This document shows, piece after piece, positions 26,086-39,300 of a stretch of 64,000 nt of DNA. Position 1 is the stretch's first letter, and every line of letters begins with the position of its first letter. Position numbers and translations under genes: made by a program. The notes beneath the pieces were generated by a model. The model worked only from the letters and a program-made list of their open reading frames with translations. It ran no database searches and was not told the origin of the DNA. Source of the DNA: Heterodera schachtii. Lineage: Eukaryota > Nematoda > Chromadorea > Rhabditida > Heteroderidae. The stretch covers positions 395,394-459,393 of the forward strand of contig SIJG01000052.1 in NCBI GenBank assembly GCA_023374025.1, read 5' to 3'.

Positions 26086-26751
26086 TTTATTTTAAATGAC
26101 TGACTAATAATTTCCTCTTCTTTTTTATTATTAATTAGTTTTCATACAATTTTAATATCTTAAAATAATAACTGCTGTTTCAATTGACTTCATAAACTTT
26201 GTATATTCAATTATTATATATTTTATATTATTTCTAATAGTTCGAAAATGTCTTTTGTTAAATAATTAACTATGGTGAATTTTCACTCGGCATAGTTGGA
26301 AGTTGATTGTTGAATAAATCCACGGTCTTCTTTAATTGAGAATATTTTTTTTTCAATTTTTTTTTTCATTAGCTTAAGTAATTTGATGTACTATTTGTCT
26401 GAATTTTTTAATTGTTTTTATAAAAATAAATTTTAAATTTATAAAGCATTTTGCAATGTGGAATAAATTATTATTTTTAATTACGTTTATTTAAATATTA
26501 CACAATATATGAAGTTGATGTGTCTTATTTTCTCGCTTTGGACTCCGTCTTCACTAATATCCGATTTTTTTTTGTAAATTTTGTTCAAATTTTCAGGTTT
26601 GAAACATATTTGACCAATAAATCTATCATTCATATTTTGCATTTTTTAAAATTTATTTATTCAGATTGAATATTCCTTGTAAATTATTTTTAAAACAAAA
26701 AAATTAAATTATAAATTTTTTTTTAATTTAATAATTGTACTAGTGAGTTTT

Positions 26752-26835
26752 GGGCGATATTGGAGGTGTAGTTTCTTCCGCTCCCAACTTATATATTCAT
26801 GATAATATGAATTATTATAAATCGTAGAGTATTTG
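26752..26835 (+). repeat. Dispersed repeat, partner of 30578-30662
   Basis: GGTGTAGTTTCTTCCGCTCC followed by CAACTTATATATT and ATTATTATAAATC recurs at 30578-30662 with few changes. Confidence 0.65.
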
Positions 26836-28484
26836 AATTCCTTATTTTTATTATTCATTTTCATAATTTCTTTTTTGTCTTGTTTATAAAATTAAATTCT
26901 CAGAGTAATTTTTATTTATTCTTATCGTATAAAATAAATTATCATTTTATTTTATCTGATACAATTTGGGTCATTTATTTTTTCAATACTCAATCATTAA
27001 TCTTTTTAAATTAATTAACTTTTTAGCTTTTTTAAATCCATGAGTTGCGCAACCAATTTTTGGACGAGAACATTTATACATAATCGGTTTTGGAAATTAT
27101 ATATTTTAAATTGTTTAATCTGTTATTCAACAGTTAGAAAGGAAGATATGCATATATTAATTTTGTAAAAATAATTTTTTCAACATCTATAATTTTTTCA
27201 TATTTTTCCAATTGTTGTGCGCATGCATATGCATGTCAAAGGAAAAACCCATTGGAAAGCTAATAGAGAACGCTTAGAGTTACCGAATATTTATTATTAT
27301 GTAAATATATTGCTGTTTTATTTTTGTAAAGATTTAAATCTGATTGCGGTCACTTGGATGGTATTGTAAAAGTATTATCATAAATTTTTATTATAAGAGA
27401 AACTTATGTTATAAATAGCAGCCTAAATTTATGACTAATACATAAAGTTTAATAATAGATTTATAAAATTTGAGCTTTTTATAATTCTATGAATCTTTAA
27501 TACTTTAATAGTTTTCTCTGTCAAATCCATCGTATATTGATGAGACTGCGGCTATAAACCATCTGATTGTTTATTACTTAATTTTTAAGTTGATATATAT
27601 AAAAAAATGGTTTTATTTTTGTGAAACTCAAATTACAATTGGTAAATTTTGTAGATTTAATAAATTTAATTTATGTATTTAAACGCTTTGGAAGTTTGTT
27701 TTATTTAGACAATTTTTGACTGTTTTTTCACAGATTATTATTAATTACAGTTGCATTTATGAATTGCGCAGGTCGCAATTAAAATGGTTGTCTTAAAATA
27801 TTATAGATATTTTGAAAAACAGACTATAATTTTTTTACCATTGCTTCACTCAAATTAATATTATTAATTTACCTTAATTTTTTTGATTCAATAAATATTA
27901 ATTATTCTCTTGCCAGATGCATTGTATATCGGTCGGTCTCTTGTGAACCAATTGATTGGTTGTTAAATTTTTTTTTAATCTTCTTAAAGGTTTGATTGTT
28001 TATTCTTTTTTAAACTGCATTTTTTGGGTTATTAAATTTTCAAGAATATAAAATAAATGATAATAAATGAAGTTACTATGATTCGAACGAAAAACTTTTT
28101 TTAATAACAGAAATAAAAGCTTGCAATCAGTTTACAAATCTTTGTTTAAAATTATTACTAAAATGGTTTTAAAAAATGTATTTATGTATTTAAATGCTTT
28201 GGAAAAGTAATTAATGTCTAACAAATGAGATTCGTAATCACTGCGTTTTTAATTGTCAATATAAAAGGTTATTTATTATAATTGTTTGAAAATTTTAATA
28301 TATTATTTTTTAGGCATCGAAGAAAAAATTTAGAAAAACTGCCGAAAATTAATTATCATGGCCATACTTTGGTTTTTATCTCTCAATGAGTAAGGTTTTG
28401 TATTATTTTACGCAATTAATAATCCTATTTTGGAAATTTATTTATTTTTTATTTTGTATCAATTGTTCTATTAATTTTGAGTAT

Positions 28485-28548
28485 GTTTAAAATTTTATTA
28501 CATATTTACGGGTCTATTTCTTTCGTTAGTCAAATAATAATAATAATT
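28485..28548 (+). repeat. 64-bp exact repeat, partner of 30234-30297
   Basis: TATTTACGGGTCTATTTCTT and its flanks are identical at both sites over about 64 bp, ending in an AATAATAAT run. Looser similarity extends upstream (AGAAAAACTGCC...AAAATTAAT). Confidence 0.8.
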
Positions 28549-29192
28549 TAGTGGTAAAAATTATTTGATTATATTTTTATTTAAATTATTTATATAAAAA
28601 ATTTTGTATTATCTTTTTTACACACTTTGGATACTTATTGTGTATTTGGTACTAAATTAACCCCTCTGCTTCAGAATTATTGGCTGCTTTTATCGATATT
28701 TATTATATAATCATTTTTTTCTGGTTCTTATGAGTGTGAATTACTCATGTTTTGCTGCGCTATTACCTCCAAAAGTACTGGCGAAATTAAATTTAACAAT
28801 TTTTCAATGATTAATATTCTTATGTTCTTTTTCACTTTTTGTTATTCGTGGAATTATGGGGGTTGAAAATTCCAATTTTCTAATAGTATTTGATTAATGC
28901 TTTAATAATTCTATATAGTAGTTTGGCAAGCGAATAATTCATTTAAACTTTATTTGATTGTATTTAAATTTTAGTTGTTTTTAATCAACTTCGTCTATAA
29001 TGTTTCGGGCATGACAATTAGTTGTAGTAGCATTAATATATTAGCTAATATTTTTAGTTAAATATATAAATATGAAAGATTAAAAACTGTCTTGGGGCAA
29101 CATTACCCATTCATTTTTGTAATTTTTGTGCATAAAGACATGGATTTTTCAAATTTTAACACAAATTTTCGCACCTATTTTGGCGTTTTTAG

Positions 29193-29710
29193 GGTGTTAG
29201 GTCGACCCGAAAATAGTCTCAGTGCAATATAAATATTTAAATTTGATTATACAATTCAATTTGGTCTCGAAAATAATAAAATTTAATTAGACAATCATTT
29301 TAAAAAATAAAATAAAAAAGAATAGTATAAAAGCATTCAATCTCCGACCAAAAAAAACACCGAAATGGTATTTTAATTTCAAATAATGAAGCCATTAAAT
29401 ACATAATTGGCAAGTAAGCTTACTATAGGATTTTCAGAAAAAAAAGAAAGAAAGCCAGCATTTATTTTGAGCTGAATATTTGAAGAAAAACATTGAAGAA
29501 AAGTTGTACCTCGAAATTACATCATTTTAAAATTTAAAATTATTATTGATATTAGATTAAAAAAATTTGCATTTAAATAATTAAATTTAAATATTTTTAT
29601 TGACACTGTTTTTTCTGTTCGCCCAGACTGAGATGATTTTTTTGTTCGCTACTACTGAGACCATTTTCCATTCGCCCACACTGAGACTATTTTCGGTTCG
29701 TCTCAGCACG
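29193..29710. mobile_element. hAT-like non-autonomous element with GAGAC-motif repeats
   Basis: The terminal inverted repeats are 32 bp with 26 matches (GGTGTTAGGTCGACCCGA... on the left; right end reverse-complemented CGTGCTGAGACGAACCGA...), the inner 18 bases being identical. The element is flanked by a perfect 8-bp direct repeat GTTTTTAG at 29185-29192 and 29711-29718. On the right, the motif of the terminus is repeated about three times in tandem (GTTCGCCC-ACTGAGA-TTTTC units, 29617-29700). The rest is AT-rich with no ORF. The 8-bp duplication fits the hAT superfamily. The GTGCTRGGTCG-like terminus is shared with the element at 53233. Confidence 0.72.
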
Positions 29711-30233
29711 GTTTTTAGCACCTATTTTGATGCCTATTTCTTTCAGGATTTTTAGCCAATTAAAATCCCTAAAAATAATAATATTTGTCGTCTTGAAATT
29801 TTTAAATATTTATCAAATTCAATTTTTCTGTGCATTCAATTTTTATTGCTATGTAATTTAAATAAATGAATTTAACATATGAGTTATGTCGACTTATAAT
29901 TATTTAATGCATTTTTGTTTAATTTCTATTTAAATTATTTTATTATAACAAGAGATAGCTGATTAATGTTAATTACTTATCAAAATATCCTTTGATTGTG
30001 CTTATTCATTAAAAAGTTATTTATTATATTGGTTTGAAAATTTTTTAATTTAATTTGTTAGACATCTGAGAAAAATAGAAAAACTGCCTAAAATTAATAA
30101 TTCATGTACCGAGCTTTGCATTATAATTTAAATTATTTTAAAACTTCAACGTCGTATCGAGCCTTTCTGTATTCGGGTCGTAGTTTTTCACTTTTTTATT
30201 AATTTGTTCTCCACCAGCAGTTATTTTGATTAA

Positions 30234-30297
30234 GTTTAAAATTTTATTACATATTTACGGGTCTATTTCTTTCGTTAGTCAAATAATAATAATAATA
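30234..30297 (+). repeat. 64-bp exact repeat, partner of 28485-28548
   Basis: Identical to the upstream copy over its length, in the same orientation. Confidence 0.8.
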
Positions 30298-30577
30298 ATT
30301 TTTTAATTATTATTTTTAGAAGTGTGTTGAGTCGTTTAAATTATTTTCTTTTAAAAAATCCCTTAAAATTAATTATTGTTAGAATATTTTTATTGCATTT
30401 TTCTAAGCAACATAAATAGTTTTTTATTGTAGAATACTCCTTTTTTGTTGGTTGGGAGCGTAAATCCTTTTTTTAAATGTTATTAATTGTGTTTAATGGG
30501 TTAAATAAATGTATATTTTAACTATTCTCTTGTGAATGGCCTCTTTTATATGATGAGCAAATTCTTATGCAGTAATT

Positions 30578-30662
30578 AGGCGATATTAAAGGTGTAGTTT
30601 CTTCTGCTTCCCAACTTATATATTTTCAATATTATATAAATTATTATAAATCTTAGTATTTG
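30578..30662 (+). repeat. Dispersed repeat, partner of 26752-26835
   Basis: Shares GGTGTAGTTTCTTC, CCAACTTATATATT and ATTATTATAAATC in order with the upstream copy. Confidence 0.65.
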
Positions 30663-31359
30663 TCTTCCTTATTTGTATTATCCTTTTAAAAATTATTTTT
30701 TTTATTGTTTAAAAATTTTCTGATGTAATATTTTTAATTATTTTTTATAAATTTGTATAAAATAAGTAAATTTAATCTTAACCATTTTTGTTACAATACT
30801 CCATAAATGCTTAGTTACATTAACTAATTAATAAAAATTATGACTTTTTCCAAAAAATATAGTAGTTTTATTTATTTTCCAATTTATATACCTTTATTAT
30901 ATAATGTTTTCATATTTTTATTTTATTATTAAAGATATTTATTTATATTGAGAGAGAGCAGGTTACTATTTAATCGTTTTATATTATTTAATATGTTATC
31001 AGCTTATTTCTAATGGCGATTTTAGAAAGGTCAATGAAATTTACATTATTTTAGTTTATTATTATATTCTTAACCATTAAAACGTAATTTATTGTCTTAA
31101 TTTTTATATAATTTAATTCTTTTTTATTCTTATTTTCTCATATTTTATTATATTCGAAGTATAAACGGTAATGATATATATTTATTTTCACTATTTATAT
31201 AAGGTAATTTTTTAGGTGTCATATCTGTATATTTTTAATTAAAAAATAATTTTTAATTAATGAATTCAAACTAATTGATTTTTTTAGCTTTATTTTTTTG
31301 ATTTTCATAATTAATTTTTAGTTCATTGAATTTGTTTGGCTTAAAAAAGCTACATTTAT

Positions 31360-31500
31360 GATATCAAAGCAATGGGAAAATAACCTTTGCAATTTTAAAT
31401 TTTGATTTTAAACTAATATAATTAAGCTTTTTACTGATGCAATTTATATAATTTTTTGATGAATATTTTTTTATTTATTCAAAAAATAATAACTTTGGGA
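31360..31500 (+). repeat. Dispersed repeat, copy 2 of 9694-9840
   Basis: Shares AAAGCAATGGGAAAATAACC, TTTACTGATGCAATT and AATAACTTTGG in order with the copy near 9.7 kb. Confidence 0.6.
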
Positions 31501-31949
31501 TAATTTAATAATTTTTATTCAAATGTATGCATTTTATTTTTTCATATTATACAAAATTTTCACATTTAACACATAAATCTTATTCCTTTATACTTTATAC
31601 CATTAACTAGATAATTGAATATTTTATTGTATTTTCTATTTTCTAATAGCAAACTAAAAATGCAGGATGAGATGAAAATTTTCAATTTTCAAAAAAAACT
31701 CTCGACAGCAAAAATTCTGTAAATTAATTTTTTTTTTTTAATTAATTGGTTAAAATTTTTATTAACATAATTCAATTTTATTATTAACAGAAAGTAACAG
31801 TTTTTCTTTTTTATTTTTAAACTTTCTTTCTTGGTGTCGTGCATCTTTTCGGCGGAGAAAGTGATGATGAGGCAATTTAAAGATTATTTGTTCCACTTGA
31901 TTTTTTATTTAAAGGGTTCGTTTCTAATCATCTGATCATGTTTTAAAAT

Positions 31950-32100
31950 TTCACATTTTTAATAGTCGAGGCATTAAATTTAATGTTATATTTATTTTCA
32001 TTAATTACATAGAGAAATATTCGTAAAAAGGATCATTTGCATATTTACAAATAAAAACTGGTAATCAGTAATAAAAGCCCAAAATTAATAATATCTTTTA
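31950..32100. other. Strand-composition switch
   Basis: Left of this interval the plus strand is persistently T-rich; right of it, persistently A-rich. Sample counts by eye: 7381-7440 has 34 T and 19 A; 38461-38520 has 16 T and 36 A. The change happens between about 31980 and 32060. The two sides are not a direct inverted copy of each other where I compared them. Confidence 0.6.
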
Positions 32101-33849
32101 TCTTGGCATTACATAAATAGTATATATATGGAATCAAAATTTAAACAAATATACACGATAAATAGAAAATATTATAGAATTTAATCAATGAAAGTTTCTA
32201 ATATATAATAAAATTAAATCATTATAGTTCGGCTCCGTGTAAAATACTATGAAATTTATTAAAAATTTATTCTATAATTTAGGGCATAAGAAAATGTAAA
32301 ACTTTATAATAAAAAAAGTTTTTTTAATACAACATAATATTTAAAAATAGAAATGAAATTAATTAATTAGATTGAAAAATATTTCTATAATCAAACCGTT
32401 CAACCGAAAGAAGAAGGACTAGATGCAAACTCGCCGATTCATGAGGCATTAATGAAAGCTACGCAGATATATCTAAAAATATTAAATTGGAAAATTTAAA
32501 ATAAAGGAATAAAATTATTTATTCAGCAGTTGAAATAGAAAAAGTTTTACTTGAAAAAGTTATATTTACACTGCAGAAGCTGCAACAATTATATTACAAA
32601 TTATAAATTATACTCAAGTGTTTATAGATAAGTTAAAGAATAAAAAGTTCATCGAATTTTTATCCTCGGAGCGATTTAAAAAAATAAAAAAATAATTAAA
32701 AAAGTCATTCAGTTTTGAAAATATTATAATGAAATTTATCATTCATATTTAATTTCAAAAACATAATTTATTTAAAAATGAAAAAATATAATAATTTTTA
32801 GATTGGAAACCAAACAAACAAATTGGTGCGTATAGCAAGAAGATGAGCGCTGTAAAAAACTAATAGCATGAACCGAGCGCTGAATATTAATAATAAATAA
32901 TTGAAAGAAAATAATATCAAAACAATCTATGCTGTTTTATTGTCATAATTATTAAAAAGTTAAAATGAAATAAAATTTATAATTTCGATTTTTTTAAATA
33001 ATAATAAAAATAATAATAATTTAAAGATTGAAATTAATCATAAAATAGATAATTAATAGTAGACGTCAACTTTCATATAATAACATTTATATACAGCTGG
33101 AATCAGAAAATAAATACTATATTTCAAGGCAATCTGCAGAATCGCTAAAAACCTAAGAAAAAAAACAAAAAGTAAAATAAAATAACAAACATATTTTACA
33201 TTTTTTAATTTACAAAAAAACACAACTCATTGAAGACGCTCCACAAAACCTCTGGCTCTTTTTCAAGGTAATATGAATGATTTTTATGAAATTCTAATAA
33301 ACATGTAAACTAAATAGAAAAACAATGCAAGTAACAATGGAAAAACAAATTGATAGAGTAAAAATATCATTTAATTCATAATCATATTTAAATTAAATAA
33401 AACTACAAAAAACCAAATATATTTAGCAATATTAACAAATAAATTAGTTAAAATATTATTATTTATAAAAAAATGAGCAAAAGTTTACTAAACAATTGGA
33501 AGATTTAAATTTTCTTATTTTTATTTAAAATGAATTTCTCATTGTTGAATGAAATTAATTTCTTAAAACTATTTATTTAAAATATAATAAAATTAATAAA
33601 AATTCAGTAATAAAATTAAACTTGTTTATTAAGATCTTGAAAATAAAATATTATTTTAATAAATTAAATGAATAATTTTGTAGTAATATCAAATCTCTAC
33701 GCTCAATAAATACAAAAAGATATATCAAACGATTGTTTTTTCTCTCTGATAAAATAAATAGCTAAAAAATAATGAAAGTTAAAAAATAAATACTTGAAGA
33801 CATTTGTGATTATAATAGATATGTTTTTTAATTAGAATTATTTTATAGG
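32101..33849. other. A-biased AT desert
   Basis: No gene and no structure beyond A-rich low-complexity sequence. A slightly GC-richer patch at about 32395-32465 has no coding character. Confidence 0.5.
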
Positions 33850-33857
33850 ATATACTA

Positions 33858-34145
33858 TAGTCAACCCCCGGAAAAAAATGGCTTAAATGATACACCAATC
33901 GATTCGTCTCGGCGAGCTATGCACGAAAAAGTAGGTTTCCAGTTGCGGAAATGCCAAAAAACCGGTTTTTGAACCGGTTTAAAACCCGAAAAATTTGAGT
34001 GAAAAGGGGGGCTCATGACCTTTTAAAACGCCCAAATTCGGGCAAATTTGGTATCATTCGAAAGCTCTTGGTGAGTTAAGTCTAAAAAAGAAGGTATAAA
34101 CTCGAACCGATGCCATCTAAGCACTGGGACAACTGAGTCCCAGTG
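33858..34145 (+). repeat. TATCATTCGAAAGCTC repeat island with terminal hairpin, copy B
   Basis: This GC-richer island contains the ACCGGTTTTTGAACCGGTTT phrase, AATTCGGGCAAATTTGG and GTATCATTCGAAAGCTC, in the order seen in the other copies of this family. It ends in a perfect 9-bp hairpin, CACTGGGAC/GTCCCAGTG with a 6-base loop, at 34122-34145. The GCACTGGGAC phrase also occurs alone near 55029. No coding frame. Confidence 0.6.
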
Positions 34146-35969
34146 AAAATCGACACTTCAGTACCAAAAAACTGTTAATTTAGTCTCAATTTAAAATAAA
34201 GAAAATAGATTTAAAAATCACAAATATATACTAAACCAAAGAAAATTACCTGCAACGAATAAATGGTTTAGTAATTTAAAGAATGAAACTGGCTTTATAA
34301 TTTAATAACAATAGTGAATATTAAGAAATTAAATGAAAAAATAAACTTAAAAACGAAAAAACGATCAGTGGTCAATAAAAATATTTATCCTCGGCAATTG
34401 GATAATAAATATAATGAATATGAATGAAAAATATTAAATTGTTTAATACTTATTTTTTAGAGATTTACTTTATAAAAATTGATATTTGAAACGATAATAA
34501 GGTCTATTCAACAATTATGTAAAAAACAATGCTAAAAAAGTTAGAATAATAATTTGTAGGACTACAAAATAAAAACTCTAAAAATGCTTTGAACTAATAT
34601 ATTCTGCTGTAATAAGAAAATTAAAACATTGATTCAACTTGTTATTCACAGGCACTATGCTATACTATTCCTCTGCTCATTTAAAATTCACCTTTAAAAA
34701 CATAGTTATTAATTCAAAAACACAACAAAATAGTTAAATAAAATTCTAGGATAAAAAGCCTAAGTCTAAAACTTACATGGCAAAATCCTAACATAACCTA
34801 TAAATATAATTGAAATGATTGCCAATGTGACTTCAATCAGAATTGACTTTGATGGCTCGCCGGAACCAGACAAGGTGTTTGCTGGCTCGCCTCCAATAAT
34901 AAAATATTCTATTAATGCTTATTCCATAGAATTAAATCCGCATTACCAGATTAAAATAATATTTGATGCTAAAAAGAATTGAGAATTTAAAAAATTTAAT
35001 AATTCACATAAATTTGTAATCTAAGTCGAATAATCGCGTTAAGAAGAAAATATATACATAATAAATTATAAATGTTAAAAAGATTTGAAAGATTCGATTT
35101 ACATTCGATTAATTTATGTTCTTTGGTGTTTTTGCAACCATTTGCACATTTTAATCTTTGTCTTTAATTATTATTTTTAATTTCAGATTTTTCATCAAGT
35201 TCCGCGCACTTGGCCTGTATCGAACGACAATTGTAATAAATTTTATTATGCGAAAAATTCCGTTATATAAATCCTCAGTTTTAAAGGAATATTATTAGTA
35301 TTTTATTTTATTTTTAAATTTTTTATACACCGAGCTTGATTTGAAATTTGACAAAATAATTGTTGTTTTTAATATGAATGAGCATTATCTAAAGCTGGAA
35401 AGACAGCCGTTCAGTCTTTTGTAAAGGTGGTGCGAGATTTGATAATTGTCTAAAAATAAGCCAAAAGCTATTTAAAAAAAATAAAAACCTTGCTCGAAAA
35501 ACAAACACCGTTCAATCTTTGCAAAAATTTGAATTTAATCAATTGAAGCCGACTAAAACCCCAAAAAATGACGCCAAAGCTTTGAAGGCACTAAGAAATC
35601 TCAAACGTTGTTAAGTGATATTGAATCGAATTTTTAAATCTGAATAAATTTGTAATTATAAAAAATTGTACATTTTTTTCATTTTAGTAATACGATAAAT
35701 TATTTTATTGACTTTTCTATATATTTAAATTGCTAAATTGTTGTTGCTGTGCATAAAACATTTAGTAAAAAAGTTTGTAATGTCTAGAATTAAGTAAATT
35801 AAAAACAATCACAAAAAATAATTTATGAATACAAATAAAAATAATAAATAAAAAATTATGAATAAAACAACTTAATTGATTGTTGACAGAAGACCGATGC
35901 CCAATAAAAATCGGAATCACCAATTTCGTGATTGTCAAACATCATGCCAATTTATCAAAATTTAAAAAA
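34146..35969. other. A-biased AT desert
   Basis: No gene is supported. The phrase TGGCTCGCC occurs twice near 34853-34898, and a moderately complex stretch lies at 35380-35610. Frames there are broken by stops, so I make no call. Confidence 0.45.
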
Positions 35970-36117
35970 ATCTGATGATTTTCCCCAAAAGCCTAAAAAA
36001 TCCTCAAAATTTCTCAAAAAGCCACCAAAATCCTCAAATTCTCATTTCAAAAAAAATCCTCATTGTCCTATCAAAAAGCCACAAAATGAGGATAAATCAT
36101 CAGATCTGGGAACCCTG
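35970..36117. mobile_element. TCCTCAAA-array element, right end hAT-like
   Basis: ATCTGATGATTT (35970-35981) is inverted at 36096-36107. The interval between is mostly TCCTCAAAA/TTCTCAAAA phrases. The right side continues to GGGAACCCTG at 36117, whose reverse complement CAGGGTTCCCAG has hAT-terminus form; no equivalent outer end is visible on the left. The open frame 35932-36180 across it (Lys/Pro/Ser-rich) is a by-product of the repeat. Confidence 0.4.
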
Positions 36118-36130
36118 GTTTTAAGTCAGT

Positions 36131-36305
36131 GGACGGTTCAATCCCAAAGGCATTTGTCCATTTCAGTCCCGGGTCTGTAACTCATCAGGGATTGGTTTCC
36201 GCAAAAAAATTCTTTCAGATTCTTCCATTACAGACCGAGAGCTATCGATTGGTCTATGTTTTGAACATTTTTGGGTTCTGGGCCATATGATGTATATTTT
36301 CCGAA
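36131..36305 (+). repeat. Single-arm copy of the 43.5-kb foldback family
   Basis: From GGACGGTTCAATCCCAAAGG to GGCCATATGATGTATATTTT, this matches the right arm of the foldback element (about 44266-44433) in the same orientation, with scattered substitutions. It shares the diagnostic TTTCAGTCCCGGGTCTGTAA and GACCGAGAGCTATCGATTG. Only one arm is present here. Confidence 0.85.
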
Positions 36306-39300
36306 AAGTGATCCGTAGCAAAAGTAAATGAATCCTTTTAAAGTCACTAGAAATTTAATTGATAAAAAATAGTTAAATAGAACATCAAATGACAAAAATG
36401 AAAGAAATAAGAGAATAAAATAAAATTAATCGTTAATTTTAAAAAAGTTAGAAGCAGAATCCCAAGTTTTTATTTAAAAAAAACTATTAATATTTATTGT
36501 TCGTTTTTAATATTTAATGAAAAAAAAGTTGGACTACTATAATACGAAATCTAATGAAATATTTTTCAAGGATTTAAGGCTGAGCATTAATAGATTATGA
36601 ATGAAAGATGGATACGCCAAATAAAAAGGCTAAATTATAAATTAAATAAGCAAGAGACAGCGGATTAAATACTCTTTAACGCTCTCTCTTTCTGTGAATT
36701 AATTCGAAAAAATTTAAAGCAGAAAAGAAGGCTAAAAAATTTATTTGTTGGCAAAAAAAATGTCAAAATTTGGCAAAAAATTTCAGACATTGAAGAAAAA
36801 AAAACATAATATTTATTTTTGTAATCAGGGTTACAATTTTAATTGCCAAAAATCAATAAATAGGTACCTAAATTTTGCTAAAAATTCTGAAACAAATGCC
36901 AAAAAGTGGAAAATATCAAAGGTGGTGAAATAATTGCCAAAAATTAAAAATAACATTTCAATAAATTTTTAAAATTGCAATATGCTCATTCTTTATCCAT
37001 TTTGGCATCACATTCAAAACAAACCTAACAATAATTGTTATGTAAATCTTTTTCTATCGTCCATTTAAAATTGATTAATAATTAGAAACTATACGAAGAA
37101 AATATGTTTTTGGTTTTGTCTCTATGCTATGTAAAGAAGGTTAAAACAAATAAATCAACCATTATTTAAAAAATAATTCATTTAATTAGTAAAAATTTAA
37201 TTTTCGATTAAATTAGAAGCAAATGGACATAATAAAAGCATTTTGAATGCCTAGAGTTTAAACCAATTAAAGTGATCAGCCTCTCATTTCTTAATATCAC
37301 AAAATTATTTTTAAAGAATTATAATTTAGAAAAAACCTTTAATACTAATGCATTCAATTAAAAATTTTCAATTAATAAATAAACAAAAGATGAGAAATCA
37401 ATTAGAAATTTCATTTTAAATTAATATATTAAAAACAACTCTTCAATTATAAAGCGATAAATTATTAATTGTGGGTTTTATTAATCTGTGAGAATTTTTT
37501 ATACGAAGAGAAGATGCCGAGAATTAATTTTAAATCAAAATATAATATTGATCTTGGAAGACTTTTATAAGAATAACCATGTTATTTAAAAAAACATACC
37601 GAACAGAGGTTGGGTAGGTTTATTTCTAAGAAAATAAGACGTAGGAATAACGATAATTATCTGAATTTTACAACAATTAATTATTTAAATAAAAGCAAAT
37701 AAAAAGCTTCAAACTGAAAACTAAAAAAACAAAAAATGAACAATCTGTTGAGAGGAAAAATATTCATCTACGGAAACACGAGTATTATCTCTTGAAATAT
37801 AAATTCAACGATTAATAAATATTATTCATTTAATAAAATTTTTATGAACATAAACAAATCCCATTTCAAAAATATTAATTAAATTGAAAGCTAATTACAA
37901 ATTATTTTATACCTTAAAATCAAATGGTGAATTTTTAATTAGTAAATCAACAATTTCCGATCTGGTTGCAAATTCCTTGATAGGCAGGCACTGTCGAAAA
38001 TCACCACTTAATATAAAGTTCAAGAACAAAAAAGAGCAACTTGAACTAAAGTAATAAAAATAATTAAACATTAAAAAATTACCTTAAAGCAACTGAAGGT
38101 GGTGCAAATAAAGATAGAGAAAATGCATTTATTTATTTAAAGAAATAGAAAGAAAAGTAAATTTGAAATAATTATAATCAATAATACTTGGGAAATTAAA
38201 GTTTTATAAATAGCAGAATATTTAATGAGATCTCCCTACAGAACAACGAGTTTAAAGTGATCGATTTAAAACAACACATTAGATTTGCAATATTATAAAT
38301 AACTCTATAATATATTGAGACGTCGATATTATTTAAATTTTTCAATACATGATCTAAATAGTCATATTAAAATAAAATTAAATTCAATAAAAACAAAATA
38401 TATTCTCAAAATAAAATATTGTAATGAGCGTAATTGATTTTATAACGGAATTAAAATTATCAATCATAAAATAAATAAATAAACACTGTAACTACAAACA
38501 AATATTTAATATAAATAAATAAATAAATTTGGAAAAATACCAAAAGAAAGAAATTTTTTTAATATGAACAAATGCATCAAAATTAATAATTTACAAAATG
38601 AAATAAGATATCTTCGGACACTACAAATAATATATATATATTATAAATGAAGTCGATGTGAGTTAAATGAGAGAAAAAAAAAAGAATTAATAATTAAAAA
38701 TATCCCAAATAAATTAAAATGAATAGTCAAAATCAAGGAACAAAATAAAATTTTGAGTTGAAATGCTCCTAATTTAACATGATATTTGCTTTATATAAAA
38801 AATTAAACAAAGAATAGAAATATATAGTATATATTAATTACTTAATATTATTTACTAGAATCATTTTGTTTTACAATAAAATTAATAAATATTAGATAGC
38901 CTGGAAGAATGAAATATCTATGAATGCTCACTTAATTTAATTAATTTATTATTTAAATATATGCAAAATTTGTTTAAAAAAATAAAGAAGTCAAAAACAT
39001 ATGAATTTTTAATAGAAATTTAAAAAAGACTTAATAATTGATATGCTTAGAAAAATTTCCTCTCTAGGCCTTCAGACCATCTGCCAACGCCGAAATCCTA
39101 CTGGAAATAAAAACTATAATCTACAACAAAAATTATAAATAAAATATAGTAATTGCAATTTTTCAATAAATAAAAATTTAATATTTAAAAGTCTAATCTA
39201 TTTATTCGTTCATAAGATAATTGCCTTCAATTAGATCAGTGATAACGCATAATTTACATCATATTGCTTTGATGGCGATCATACAATAAAATTGCAATAA

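Larger units (their letters stand above)
26086..29192. other. AT-rich, T-biased desert with repeat fragments
   Basis: No gene. It contains one copy each of two short dispersed repeats (26752-26835 and 28485-28548, see their partners near 30.6 and 30.2 kb) and a weak echo of the 23.5-kb duplication at about 27305-27370 (TTTAAATCTGATTGCGGTCA). Confidence 0.5.
29711..32030. other. T-biased AT desert up to the composition switch
   Basis: No gene. It holds second copies of three dispersed repeats (30234-30297, 30578-30662 and 31360-31500). The top strand is still clearly T-rich down to about 32.0 kb. Confidence 0.5.

Noticed and set aside
31000..33000. A giant palindrome centred on the composition switch
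   Set aside because: Comparing the sequence left of 32.03 kb with the reverse complement of the sequence to its right shows no match, and shared phrases occur in the same orientation on both sides.
35932..36180. 82-codon Lys/Pro/Ser-rich frame
   Set aside because: It is produced by the TCCTCAAAA repeat and runs out of the repeat into the unrelated foldback-family copy.
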